From positions 1 through 46,548 of the forward strand of contig DDWL01000048.1 in the NCBI GenBank assembly GCA_002345675.1: 46,548 nucleotides of DNA. Direction: 5' to 3'. A model generated the notes under the pieces. It was not told the origin of the DNA, made no database searches, and worked only from the letters and a program-made list of their open reading frames with translations. The stretch is from Bacteroidales bacterium UBA2287 (GTDB taxonomy: Bacteria > Bacteroidota > Bacteroidia > Bacteroidales > Tenuifilaceae). Positions 1 through 8,154 of the stretch are shown piece after piece. A program made the translations under genes and the position numbers. How positions within the stretch are numbered: the stretch's first letter is position 1; every line of letters begins with the position of its first letter.

Positions 1-390
1 GGTGTCCTATTGATGAAGTCAGGAGAAATTTAAATTTATAATTAATCTGCTTTGATAATAAAAAACTGCTGGTAACAAGGTGTGTATTTCACGCTGGGTG
101 TCTCCCCGATTAGCGAACTAATCGGGGAGACACCCAGCCGTTTTCGGTAAACACTTTAAAATGCATTTATCGCTAAAAAAACGCTTTGTGTTTTAATTAA
201 TTCGTATTTTTATTGAACAAACCATAAAAGGCATTCTCTTTTTCCTTGCAAAAAGATATTGGCTAAACTATTTAGCAGTAAACATTTAGTTGGATTTTTA
301 AAGTCGATTATTAAAACTGCTCCTCTCGTAAAGCCCAGTTTAACATTGAGTTAACCCGAGCAGCCAAATATAATTTAAGAAATATTTGCT
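1..390. other. Non-coding left end with strong hairpin
   Basis: No convincing gene is seen in the first 390 bases. Two short open frames run in from the left edge and stop at bases 33 and 41, so one of them could be the last codons of a gene outside the window, but they cannot be told apart. The only clear structure is the hairpin described separately at 93-138. The rest is AT-rich and carries the leader of the phosphatase gene that starts at 391. I see no exact TAnnTTTG promoter box here. Confidence 0.6.
93..138. repeat. Perfect 21-bp inverted repeat, 4-nt loop
   Basis: The arms at 93-113 and 118-138 are exact reverse complements, with CGAA as the loop. The arms contain CTCCCCGATTAG and CTAATCGGGGAG. 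No T-run follows on either strand, so it is not a classic intrinsic terminator. Shorter hairpins with the same CCCGAT/ATCGGG core occur at 27384-27400 and, more weakly, near 28707, which suggests a family of intergenic palindromes. It could also be a structured RNA element or a terminator for a gene to the left. Confidence 0.8.
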
Positions 391-1404
391 ATGGAAAACA
401 TTGAAAATTGGAAAGCCCAAATTCTTGCCGATGGAGTAATCGATGCTAGAGAAGTTAAAATAATTCGCAACCTGCTTTTTGCCGATGGCGTTATCGATCG
501 TGATGAGGTCGATTTTCTGCTCGACTTAAACAGCGCAACCCGAGAATCGAAAAACGACCCAACATGGTACGACCTTTTGGTTGAGTCAATTCTGGTTCAC
601 CTCAATGTTATTGATGCCCAGCAAAAAAATATCGAAAAGTTGAACGAAGATATAACATCGAGCATTAAGTACGCTAAAAGAATTCAGGATGCTATAATGC
701 CCGATAGCGAAGAAATTGATTTGGTGCTAAAAGACTATTTCATTCTGTATAAACCTCTCGATATTGTTAGCGGCGATTTTTACTGGATGGATAGAATCAA
801 CAACACAATTTATGTTGCCGTAGCCGATTGCACAGGGCATGGAGTGCCAGGAGCATTTATGAGCATGCTGGGCATTTCGTTGCTCAACATAATTGTAAAA
901 GAAACCAAAAATCTTACTCCTAACGAAATTCTAAATCGGCTTAGGGAGTCGATAATGGCTATGCTTTCGCAAAACGTTAAGCGCTCCGAAACAAAGGACG
1001 GAATGGACATTGCCCTTTGCTCAATAGATTTAGATAAGCATATGCTGCAGTTTGCCGGAGCGTATAATCCTCTTTGCCTGTTTCGCAATGGCGAATTAAT
1101 TGAACTTAAAGCCGACAGAATGCCCGTAGGCGTGCATACCCATGAACTCAACATGTTTTCGAACCAGGAAATGGATGTGCAACCAGGCGATATGATTTAC
1201 ATGTTTAGCGATGGCTACCCCAGCCAATTTGGTGGCCCAAGTGACCAAAAATACATGACAAAGAACCTTAAGCACTTTCTTGCTAAAATTTCCGATAAGA
1301 ATTTAAAAACTCAGCATAAACTCCTCGAACAAAATTTGATTGAATGGCAGGGCGAATGCCATCAGGTCGACGATATTCTTGTGCTTGGCTTTAAAGTTCC
1401 TTAA
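391..1404 (+). CDS. SpoIIE/PP2C-type serine phosphatase
   Basis: This 337-residue protein is a predicted cytoplasmic metal-dependent Ser/Thr phosphatase of the SpoIIE (PP2C) family. Such proteins usually dephosphorylate anti-anti-sigma factors or act as outputs of sensor pathways. The PP2C part fills about residues 100-337: DIVSGDFYW and ADCTGHGVPGAFMS hold the metal-binding Asp and Gly residues, and QVDDILVLGF holds the late Asp pair. Residues 1-70 carry two copies of an ADGVID-x(3)-EV segment about 21 residues apart, resembling TerB-like or EF-hand-like repeats, followed by a helical linker (IEKLNEDITSSIKYAKRIQDA) that is typical of Bacteroidota SpoIIE proteins. There is no membrane segment. 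The next gene follows 43 nt downstream on the same strand. The partner protein is unknown; the two output-less sensors in this window are possible inputs, but that is inference. Confidence 0.88.
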   Translation: MENIENWKAQILADGVIDAREVKIIRNLLFADGVIDRDEVDFLLDLNSATRESKNDPTWYDLLVESILVHLNVIDAQQKNIEKLNEDITSSIKYAKRIQDAIMPDSEEIDLVLKDYFILYKPLDIVSGDFYWMDRINNTIYVAVADCTGHGVPGAFMSMLGISLLNIIVKETKNLTPNEILNRLRESIMAMLSQNVKRSETKDGMDIALCSIDLDKHMLQFAGAYNPLCLFRNGELIELKADRMPVGVHTHELNMFSNQEMDVQPGDMIYMFSDGYPSQFGGPSDQKYMTKNLKHFLAKISDKNLKTQHKLLEQNLIEWQGECHQVDDILVLGFKVP

Positions 1405-1447
1405 TTATTAAAAATGTGTCCTCTAACCTTTTAGTAATTAATTTGAT

Positions 1448-1975
1448 ATGAATAGCATTGTAAGGCATATTATTGGGTACACCATTGGGGGCACCCTTTT
1501 TTTTATTTTAATCCCGCTTGGTTTTTTTAAACTAGCAAAATTCGACTATTTGCTAAACAACACGCCGTTAATTAGCTCCAATATAGTTCGCTACTTACTC
1601 TCATCAATAATTTTTATTATTGGGATAATTTTTGCTTTATGGTCGAACTTTTTCCTGCTTTCGTTTGGTAAAGGTGGCCCAACCGAAGGATTTGGCGTTG
1701 CCATTAGCCCACAAACCAAAAAGCTGGTAACAACAGGCCCTTACCGATACAGCCGAAACCCCATGGTATTTGGAGCGCTCTCGATTTATACCTCAATTGT
1801 AGTTTACTCAAACTCACTTGTTGCGCTGCTGTGCCTAATTGTTTTTATATTTTTAGCGGTTACTTACCTAAAGTTTTCGGAAGAGAAACGATTGATAAAG
1901 GATTTTGGCTCAGACTACCTCGACTACAAGAAAAAAGTATCGATAATCGTTCCATTAAAGCGATACAAAATGTAA
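1448..1975 (+). CDS. PEMT/ICMT-like membrane methyltransferase
   Basis: A 175-residue integral membrane protein of the phospholipid methyltransferase / isoprenylcysteine carboxyl methyltransferase superfamily. Hydrophobic segments lie at about residues 8-28, 48-72 and 115-140. The S-adenosylmethionine-binding C-terminal motif is visible as TGPYRYSRNPMVFG (about 95-110), and the family's closing pattern follows as EEKRLIKDFGSDYLDYKK. Bacterial members methylate lipids, small thiols or unknown substrates, so the substrate cannot be assigned here. It starts 43 nt after the phosphatase gene and may be co-transcribed with it. It converges with the hydrolase gene, 35 nt away. Confidence 0.8.
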   Translation: MNSIVRHIIGYTIGGTLFFILIPLGFFKLAKFDYLLNNTPLISSNIVRYLLSSIIFIIGIIFALWSNFFLLSFGKGGPTEGFGVAISPQTKKLVTTGPYRYSRNPMVFGALSIYTSIVVYSNSLVALLCLIVFIFLAVTYLKFSEEKRLIKDFGSDYLDYKKKVSIIVPLKRYKM

Positions 1976-2010
1976 AATGCAGGAAATATTCAAAATTACT
2001 GGTAGTAAAA

Positions 2011-2745
2011 TTACTTTATTTTCAACGTTCCAAAAAATTGGCTTAGTGCCATCCAGTATTCGCTACTTGAACTATTGCTCTCCCATAGTGCTTTTGCTCC
2101 GTGAACACCTTGCCCCAAGGATGGGCGAAATAGGTTCAAATGCTTTTTTGGTAGATGGTTTAGCAGTTTCTCCATTTCAGCAAACTCGGCCTTGCTGCAA
2201 AGAGCAAGTGTTGGAACGAAAAGTTTTTGTGTGCTACTCTTAACAAATTCCTTATCGCTAAAGTATTCGCCAGGCGAAAAAACCACAACTGCCTTAACCT
2301 TAAAATTGTTGGTGGCTTCGATTAACGCAAGCGATGCCGAATAGGAGCTGCCAAACAGAATTATTGGCTTGCTGGTTTTGCTTGCCACATAGTCAATGGC
2401 CGCTTTTATGTCGGGTTGGGAGTTAATATAATCCGTTGGCAAGTTTCGTTTTTGTGCTTCAATTGCCGTTTGGTTTTTCACAAAGTTAACCTCGTTGCCC
2501 GAGCGTAAGTCGACTGCTATGCAGTTGTAACCAAGGTTAACAAGTCGTGGTGCAATTTCGCGGTACTCGCCACGGCTGTAACCAGCTTGATGAAGTAGAA
2601 TAATGTACGGTTTTTTTGTTGACGAAACGTATAAATCGGCTGTTACCTTAACCCCGTCGGCAGCTGTAAAAGTTACCGTTTGCTGGGCGTTTAAGTTTCC
2701 AAGTATGCTTAGTATAAACGCAATAACTAAGAGCTGCTTTCTCAT
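2011..2745 (-). CDS. Exported alpha/beta hydrolase
   Basis: The 244-residue product begins with a signal peptide (MRKQLLVIAFILSILGNLNAQ), so it is probably periplasmic. It has the alpha/beta hydrolase fold: an oxyanion-side HQAGYSRGEY segment, a DLRSG strand, a nucleophile elbow FGSSYSAS (G-S-S-Y-S) and a late histidine in GVHGAKAL. The usual acid residue is unclear: the place where an Asp is expected reads LCSKAEFAEME, so a Glu may serve. It resembles dienelactone-hydrolase-like or alpha/beta hydrolases of unknown substrate. The start lies 4 nt downstream of the end of atpC, so it is likely read through from the ATP synthase genes. Confidence 0.78.
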   Translation of the reverse strand: MRKQLLVIAFILSILGNLNAQQTVTFTAADGVKVTADLYVSSTKKPYIILLHQAGYSRGEYREIAPRLVNLGYNCIAVDLRSGNEVNFVKNQTAIEAQKRNLPTDYINSQPDIKAAIDYVASKTSKPIILFGSSYSASLALIEATNNFKVKAVVVFSPGEYFSDKEFVKSSTQKLFVPTLALCSKAEFAEMEKLLNHLPKKHLNLFRPSLGQGVHGAKALWESNSSSSEYWMALSQFFGTLKIK

Positions 2746-2749
2746 AAAT

Positions 2750-3016
2750 TTAAATATTTACAGGCCCTGTTTCCCTTATATTCTCGGCTAAAATACTAAC
2801 CGTATTGTCGTGATTTTCGACTATTGCAGTGTCGAGAAGTTCAAAGTATTTCTCCTTATTTTCGAAAAGAACTTTAATAATCCCCTTTTCAAGGGTCGAA
2901 ATTATTGGGGCATGACTCCTAAGCATAGCAAAAGATCCGTTCGATCCAGGAACTTTTACCATTTTAACTTCGCCTTTAAAAAGAATTTTCTCGGGAGTTA
3001 CAATTTCCAAAATCAT
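2750..3016 (-). CDS. atpC: ATP synthase F1 epsilon subunit, short form
   Basis: The 88 residues match the N-terminal beta-sandwich domain of the F1 epsilon subunit (MILEIVTPEKILFKGEV at the start, then LRSHAPIISTLEKGIIKV). This domain binds the gamma subunit and the c-ring. The C-terminal helical hairpin that inhibits ATP hydrolysis in many bacteria is absent; short epsilon subunits are common in Bacteroidota. The gene starts 5 nt after the atpD stop, forming an atpD-atpC pair. No other ATP synthase gene is present in the window. Confidence 0.93.
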   Translation of the reverse strand: MILEIVTPEKILFKGEVKMVKVPGSNGSFAMLRSHAPIISTLEKGIIKVLFENKEKYFELLDTAIVENHDNTVSILAENIRETGPVNI

Positions 3017-3021
3017 GGTTT

Positions 3022-4530
3022 CTAGTTTTTAGCTTCGGCCAAAAGTTTTTCGCCCTTTTCAATTGCCTGCTCAATGGTTCCCACAAGGTTAAATGCCGAC
3101 TCGGGGTACTTGTCAACTTTACCATCAATAATCATGTTGAACCCACGAATGGTATCCTTAATGTCGACAAAAGCACCCTTTAGTCCGGTAAATGCTTCGG
3201 CAACATGGAAAGGCTGCGAAAGGAAACGTTGAATTCGTCGGGCACGGTGAACCAGCATTTTATCGTCTTCGCTTAGCTCGTCCATTCCAAGAATGGCAAT
3301 AATATCCTGAAGCTCTTTATATCGTTGAAGTATTTGCTTTACTTTTTGCGCAGTATCGTAGTGCTCCTGACCAACCACATCGGCCGAAAGGATTCGTGAG
3401 GTTGACTCGAGTGGGTCGACAGCAGGGTAAATTCCAAGCTCCGAAATTTTTCGGCTTAAAACGGTGGTTGCATCCAAGTGCGAGAATGTTGTTGCTGGTG
3501 CGGGGTCGGTAAGGTCGTCGGCGGGAACATAAACTGCTTGCACCGAAGTAATTGAACCGTTTTTAGTAGAAGTAATTCGCTCCTGCATTAGTCCCATTTC
3601 GGTTGCGAGCGTAGGTTGGTAACCTACTGCCGATGGCATACGGCCTAAAAGGGCCGACACTTCGCTACCTGCCTGCGTAAAGCGGAAAATATTGTCGATA
3701 AAAAAGAGAATATCCTTTCCAGCACCCTCTTCGCCGCCATCACGGTACGATTCGGCTACCGAAAGACCCGAAAGTGCAACCGTGGCGCGTGCTCCAGGAG
3801 GCTCATTCATTTGACCGAAAACCATTGTTAGCTTCGAATTTTTAAGGGCGTTACTGTCAACCTTGCTTAAGTCCCAGCCTCCTTCCTCCATGCTTTTTAA
3901 AAACTCGGGGCCATAGTCAACAATTCCAGCTTCAATCATTTCTCGAAGCAGGTCGTTTCCTTCACGGGTGCGCTCTCCTACTCCTGCAAAAACCGAAATA
4001 CCTGCGTAACCAATGGCAATATTATTAATTAACTCCTGAATAAGAACTGTTTTACCAACCCCTGCTCCACCAAAAAGTCCAATTTTTCCTCCCTTTGCGT
4101 AGGGCTCAAGTAGGTCGATAACTTTTATGCCAGTGAAAAGTACCTCTTTTTCGGTACTAAGGTCTTCGTATCGTGGGGGCTTATTGTGTATTTGGTATGC
4201 GTTTTCGCGGCTAACTTCGGCAAGCCCATCAATTGGGTTACCAATAACATTCAAAAGTCGACCCTTTATTTGCTCGCCTACTGGCATGGTAATGGTTTGC
4301 CCTGTCGACTCAACTTTCATTCCGCGGTACAAGCCATCGGTTGTGTCCATTGCAATGGTGCGAACCGTGCTTTCGCCAATGTGCTGCTGGCACTCGGTTA
4401 CCAAAACCGAACCGTCGTCGCGAATTACGTGTAAGGCATCGTGAATGGTGGGCATGTTTTCGCCAGCACCAACAAATGCTACGTCGATTACGGGGCCAAT
4501 AATTTGAACTATTTCACCTACTACTTTCAT
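3022..4530 (-). CDS. atpD: ATP synthase F1 beta subunit
   Basis: This is the catalytic beta subunit of F1F0 ATP synthase (502 residues from the chosen start). Visible features are the P-loop GGAGVGKT, the Walker B region ILFFIDNIFRF, the ALLGRMPSAVGYQPTL segment, and the DELSEED-type loop MDELSEDD near the C terminus. The frame is open to 4554 (MYLSKNTP...), but I prefer the internal Met at 4530 because MKVVGEIVQIIGPVIDV is the usual beginning of the family and because a promoter-like TATTTTTG at 4558-4565 would place the transcript start at or beyond the earlier Met. It is followed by atpC. As in Flavobacteria, atpDC stands apart from the rest of the atp genes. Confidence 0.96.
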   Translation of the reverse strand: MKVVGEIVQIIGPVIDVAFVGAGENMPTIHDALHVIRDDGSVLVTECQQHIGESTVRTIAMDTTDGLYRGMKVESTGQTITMPVGEQIKGRLLNVIGNPIDGLAEVSRENAYQIHNKPPRYEDLSTEKEVLFTGIKVIDLLEPYAKGGKIGLFGGAGVGKTVLIQELINNIAIGYAGISVFAGVGERTREGNDLLREMIEAGIVDYGPEFLKSMEEGGWDLSKVDSNALKNSKLTMVFGQMNEPPGARATVALSGLSVAESYRDGGEEGAGKDILFFIDNIFRFTQAGSEVSALLGRMPSAVGYQPTLATEMGLMQERITSTKNGSITSVQAVYVPADDLTDPAPATTFSHLDATTVLSRKISELGIYPAVDPLESTSRILSADVVGQEHYDTAQKVKQILQRYKELQDIIAILGMDELSEDDKMLVHRARRIQRFLSQPFHVAEAFTGLKGAFVDIKDTIRGFNMIIDGKVDKYPESAFNLVGTIEQAIEKGEKLLAEAKN

Positions 4531-4557
4531 GGGCGTGTTTTTTGAAAGATACATCTA

Positions 4558-4565
4558 CAAAAATA
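4558..4565 (-). promoter_or_regulatory. Candidate -7 box upstream of atpD
   Basis: On the minus strand the sequence reads TATTTTTG, an exact match to the Bacteroidota -7 consensus TAnnTTTG, about 28 nt before the preferred atpD start. No good -33 TTG at the usual spacing was found. Confidence 0.45.
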
Positions 4566-4673
4566 AACTTAATGCTGTAACGATGTTCTTTTTCGGTAAG
4601 TTTTTAATGGTGATTTTAATTACTTAAATCTTTATGGTTATGAAAACCTGAATGGGAAGATAGAAAAACAAAA

Positions 4674-4695
4674 AAGGAGGGCACAAAACCCTCCT
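4674..4695 (-). terminator. Terminator after the DUF2723 gene
   Basis: Read on the minus strand, AGGAGGG, a 7-nt loop and CCCTCC are followed by a run of T. It lies 20 nt past the stop of the DUF2723 gene and is an intrinsic terminator. Confidence 0.8.
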
Positions 4696-4715
4696 CTCAA
4701 TATATGTTTTATAGG

Positions 4716-7700
4716 CTACTTGTAATGCTGCTCCAAAAACCCGTTGAACCTAATTTCAAGTTCGGTTCGTAGCTCTGTTTGTCCGTTTCGAGTTGCCAAC
4801 GAAATTAACTCACGAAGAATTTCGAGGTTATACTCCCTTTCGCTGCTGGTAACTCGGGCAAACGATCCGCTAAGGCTAAAGTAGTAGTCGAGGTTTTCAA
4901 TCGACACATATGCATAACTTTTTAAAAGGGCGTTAGCCTTTTCTATTTCGTTTGCTTTATAGTAATTCTCAATGTGCCCAATTACAAAGAAGTCGTATGG
5001 AAACTTTTGGTGGGGCATTAGTTCTACAATTCTATCTAAAACCTTAACTGCCGAGTCGCGTTTGTTGTTATCGAGTAGATTTTCGGCTAAGCGGTTAAAG
5101 GTGTTGCGCAACTTAAGCACCATTGTGGTTCGCTGAATGTTATGGTCGATAAAAACATCGGGTTCGTTCATTCGCCCCCACTTAAACGTATCCATAACGT
5201 TTGTGTACAATATTTCGGGGTTAATTCTACCTGTACTTAAAAAGTCGGTTGGTACGGTTTTAATTGGCACCAGTTTATAGGCGAATCCTACATGCTGAAG
5301 GTAGTTCGATAGGCCAACATCGCCATCGCCACCAGTTGAAACAAAGTATATTGGCCGTTCCCAGTTATTGTTGGCAATAATTTCGAGGACCATCATTTCA
5401 CTTTTCTGAATGTAGTCCTTATTAAGGGCCCACTCCATAACCGAGTCTACTAAATCAATTTCGTTTACGTTTACAACTTTGTTTTTTAGAACAATGTCGC
5501 GATTAACGTTCATTCGAAGGTTTCGTGTTGGAATAATGTCGATTAGTTCGCCACTTGGGGTACGGTACTTTGTTTCGGGTTTATCGCTGGCAATAAAATC
5601 CATAACCTGCCTTAAGTCGACTGGGCGCGTAACCTTTTCGAGAAGGTAAATAATGTCGCGTTTGCCTTGAACATACTTGTCGAAGGTCATGCTAATTGGC
5701 AGCGGCGCCGACTCGTACGCTTGACTTTTCATTTGCTCAATATACCAATCTGTACCAAGAAGCGAAAGGTTAACAACCCTAACGTCGGTTCTAATGCCCT
5801 CAACTTCTTGTGCGTACCAAAGCGGGAATGTATCGTTGTCGCCATTGGTAAAAATAATGGCATTGGGCTCGCAAGAGTTGAGGTAATTATGAGCAAAATC
5901 GCGAGCCACGTAGCGACCCGAGCGATCGTGGTCGTTCCAGTTTTCGGCAATTAGAATAGCTGGAACTATCATGCTTACAACAAACGCAGCGGCAACTGCC
6001 GATGTTTTTCCAATTCTTTTAGCAAGGCCCTCGTAAATGGCTAAAGCTCCAAGGCCAATCCAAATGCTGAAAGCATAAAAGGAGCCAGCATAGGCATAGT
6101 CGCGTTCGCGAGGTTGAATTGGCGTTTGGTTTAGGTAAACCACAATTGCCAATCCTGTTAGAATGAAAAGGGACATTACTACCCAAAAATTGGTTTTATT
6201 TCGCATAAACTGAAATACAAGCCCTAAAATTCCAAGGAGTAGCGGAAGCAAAAAGTATGTATTTCGAGCAGGCTGATTAAGCATATCGGTGGTAAGCTTG
6301 TCCTGATTACCAAGTCGAATTGAATCGAGAAACTTAATGCCAGTAATCCAGTTCCCATTTTGCAGTTCACCGTGGCTCTGCTCATCGTTTTGGCGACCAG
6401 CAAAATTCCACATAAAGTAGCGCCAGTACATAAATCCCATTTGGTACGAAAAGAAGAATTTAAGGTTTTCGCCAAATGTTGGTACATACCGTACTTCTGT
6501 TTCACCCGATGAATTTGTTACCCTTATTGGTCGCCCCTTAATGCTTGCCCATTTTTTATACTCGTTTATATGATCCTGTCGCGAGCTATGAAGCCTTGGA
6601 AATGGAGTTTGAAAGCGGTCGTCGAATTTGTAAACGGTTTTCAGGTACGACTTAACGTATTTGCCATCCTTTTGAATGTAGGTATCCAAGTCGTAACTAT
6701 CGTCAACGGGTGCGTTGTAGTGCTGACCGTAAACAAGAGGCCTGTCGCCATACTGCTCACGGTTTAGGTAACTTAAAAGCGAAAAAATTGTTGATGGATC
6801 GTTTTCGTTCATTGGCGGATTTGCGTTCGACCTAATTACAATAATTGCATACGACGAATAGCCAATGAGAATAACGGTGATGCCAAGAATTACCGAATGT
6901 GCAATGGCCATTCGTTTATTTAGAGTATACCTTAATCCAATAATTATAAGGCTAATTAAAAGAGCAGCATAAAATATAACCCCGCTTTTATAGGGCAGTC
7001 CGAAAGTGTTTACAAAAACCAGTTCGAACTTTGCCGCTAACGAAACAACACCGGGAATAATAATGTAAAGAATTCCTCCAAGCATTACCACCGAAATTAA
7101 AAGTGCTAAAAGCACGCCGTTTCGGGTAATAGTATACTTGCGGAAATAGTATACCAAAACAAGGGCAGGAATGGTTAGTAAGTTTAAAAGATGAACGCCA
7201 ATTGAAAGTCCCATCATGTATGCAATAAGAATCAGCCAGCGGTTTGCATGGGGTTCGTCGGCAACATTTTCCCACTTAAGAATTGCCCAAAAAACAATAG
7301 CCGTGAAAAACGACGAAAAGGCGTACACTTCGGCCTCAACGGCCGAAAACCAGAATGTGTCGGAAAATGCGTAGGCCAAGGCACCTACAACTCCGCTTGC
7401 AACAATAACAAGGGTTTGATGAAAATCGGGCTCGTCTCCATTTTTCAGCATTAGCCTTCGAGCCAAGTGGGTAATTGACCAAAAGAGGAATAGAATTGTA
7501 AACGCACTTGCCAAGGCCGACGAGGCATTTATCATCATGGCAACGCTCTCGGGACCCGAAGCGAAAAGTGCAAAGAATCGACCAATTAGTAAAAAAAATG
7601 GCGCTCCAGGAGGATGCCCAACTTCGAGTTTGTAAGCAGCTGCAATAAACTCACCACAGTCCCAAAAACTTGAGGTTGGCTCAATGGTTAGCAAGTAAAC

Positions 7701-7763
7701 TACTGCCGAAACAAGAAATATAACCCAACCAGTTAGGTTGTTAAATGCATTAAACCTTTTCAT
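4716..7763 (-). CDS. DUF2723 multi-spanning membrane protein
   Basis: A large membrane protein (1015 residues from the chosen start) of the DUF2723 family, which has a GT-C/protein O-mannosyltransferase-like architecture and is named glycosyltransferase family 117 in some databases. The N-terminal half has about 11 hydrophobic segments; the first loop carries the hallmark SSFWDCGEFIAAAYKLEVGHPPGAPFF, with acidic residues expected to be catalytic. Further family landmarks are QTPIQPRERDYAYAGSFYAF and the extracytoplasmic NGDNDTFPLWYAQEVEGIRTDVRVVN. The C-terminal 150 residues are helical and TPR-like. The frame opens at 7787, but the Met at 7763 (MKRFNAFNNLTGW) fits the family's start better. 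The protein probably glycosylates envelope proteins or lipids; the donor and acceptor are unknown. Confidence 0.9.
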   Translation of the reverse strand: MKRFNAFNNLTGWVIFLVSAVVYLLTIEPTSSFWDCGEFIAAAYKLEVGHPPGAPFFLLIGRFFALFASGPESVAMMINASSALASAFTILFLFWSITHLARRLMLKNGDEPDFHQTLVIVASGVVGALAYAFSDTFWFSAVEAEVYAFSSFFTAIVFWAILKWENVADEPHANRWLILIAYMMGLSIGVHLLNLLTIPALVLVYYFRKYTITRNGVLLALLISVVMLGGILYIIIPGVVSLAAKFELVFVNTFGLPYKSGVIFYAALLISLIIIGLRYTLNKRMAIAHSVILGITVILIGYSSYAIIVIRSNANPPMNENDPSTIFSLLSYLNREQYGDRPLVYGQHYNAPVDDSYDLDTYIQKDGKYVKSYLKTVYKFDDRFQTPFPRLHSSRQDHINEYKKWASIKGRPIRVTNSSGETEVRYVPTFGENLKFFFSYQMGFMYWRYFMWNFAGRQNDEQSHGELQNGNWITGIKFLDSIRLGNQDKLTTDMLNQPARNTYFLLPLLLGILGLVFQFMRNKTNFWVVMSLFILTGLAIVVYLNQTPIQPRERDYAYAGSFYAFSIWIGLGALAIYEGLAKRIGKTSAVAAAFVVSMIVPAILIAENWNDHDRSGRYVARDFAHNYLNSCEPNAIIFTNGDNDTFPLWYAQEVEGIRTDVRVVNLSLLGTDWYIEQMKSQAYESAPLPISMTFDKYVQGKRDIIYLLEKVTRPVDLRQVMDFIASDKPETKYRTPSGELIDIIPTRNLRMNVNRDIVLKNKVVNVNEIDLVDSVMEWALNKDYIQKSEMMVLEIIANNNWERPIYFVSTGGDGDVGLSNYLQHVGFAYKLVPIKTVPTDFLSTGRINPEILYTNVMDTFKWGRMNEPDVFIDHNIQRTTMVLKLRNTFNRLAENLLDNNKRDSAVKVLDRIVELMPHQKFPYDFFVIGHIENYYKANEIEKANALLKSYAYVSIENLDYYFSLSGSFARVTSSEREYNLEILRELISLATRNGQTELRTELEIRFNGFLEQHYK

Positions 7764-7787
7764 CTGGTAACTATCTATTAAATTCAT

Positions 7788-8103
7788 TATTAAATAAGCA
7801 GCTAATATAATGTTTTTAGGGCTAAGGCATATCGTCCCATGCTCATTTAACCCTTTATAACTTAAAGAGTGTCCGTTTTTACTACTAATGTCATCCTATG
7901 TTAGGCGTTCTTTTCCAAACGAAGGAATCTGCTTAATTCGAAGAGATTGGTTGGCTTCGCCAAACTTGGGTTTCGCATAAGACCCTCGTAATGCCGAATG
8001 AAGGTGACTTACAGACGACTATTATGTAGTAATTTTCAACTCTAAATTCGCATTAAATATCTAGCCAAGGCTTATTAGTCTTAATTTTTTGCAACTAAAC
8101 ACT
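7788..8103. repeat. Intergenic region with a degenerate repeat
   Basis: No gene is seen here. The part from about 7887 to 8015 (GTCATCCT ... CGAAGGAATCTGC ... GGCTTCGCCAA ... AATGAAGGTGAC) looks like a decayed copy of the common intergenic repeat that begins GTCATTCTGA and contains GAAGAATCT-type and CTTCG-rich hairpins. The ends form an imperfect inverted repeat. The resemblance is from memory and was not searched. Confidence 0.4.
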
Positions 8104-8136
8104 AAAAAAGGGCTTCCGCATTGGAAGCCCTTTTTT
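8104..8136 (-). terminator. Terminator after the T9SS cargo gene
   Basis: A perfect 14-bp stem (AAAAAAGGGCTTCC / GGAAGCCCTTTTTT) with a 5-nt loop lies 19 nt downstream of the cargo gene stop. It has T-runs in both orientations, so it may act on both strands. Confidence 0.9.
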
Positions 8137-8154
8137 AAATGCATTTATTACAAG

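Noticed and set aside
1..41. Possible 3' ends of a gene entering from the left (two frames, stops at 31-33 and 39-41)
   Set aside because: Only 10-12 codons in each frame, and nothing distinguishes a real C terminus from chance.
1977..2243. 88-codon frame on the plus strand antisense to the hydrolase gene
   Set aside because: It is the shadow of a well-supported exported alpha/beta hydrolase with signal peptide and active-site motif.
4127..4444. 105-codon plus-strand frame inside atpD
   Set aside because: atpD is unmistakable; this is an antisense shadow.
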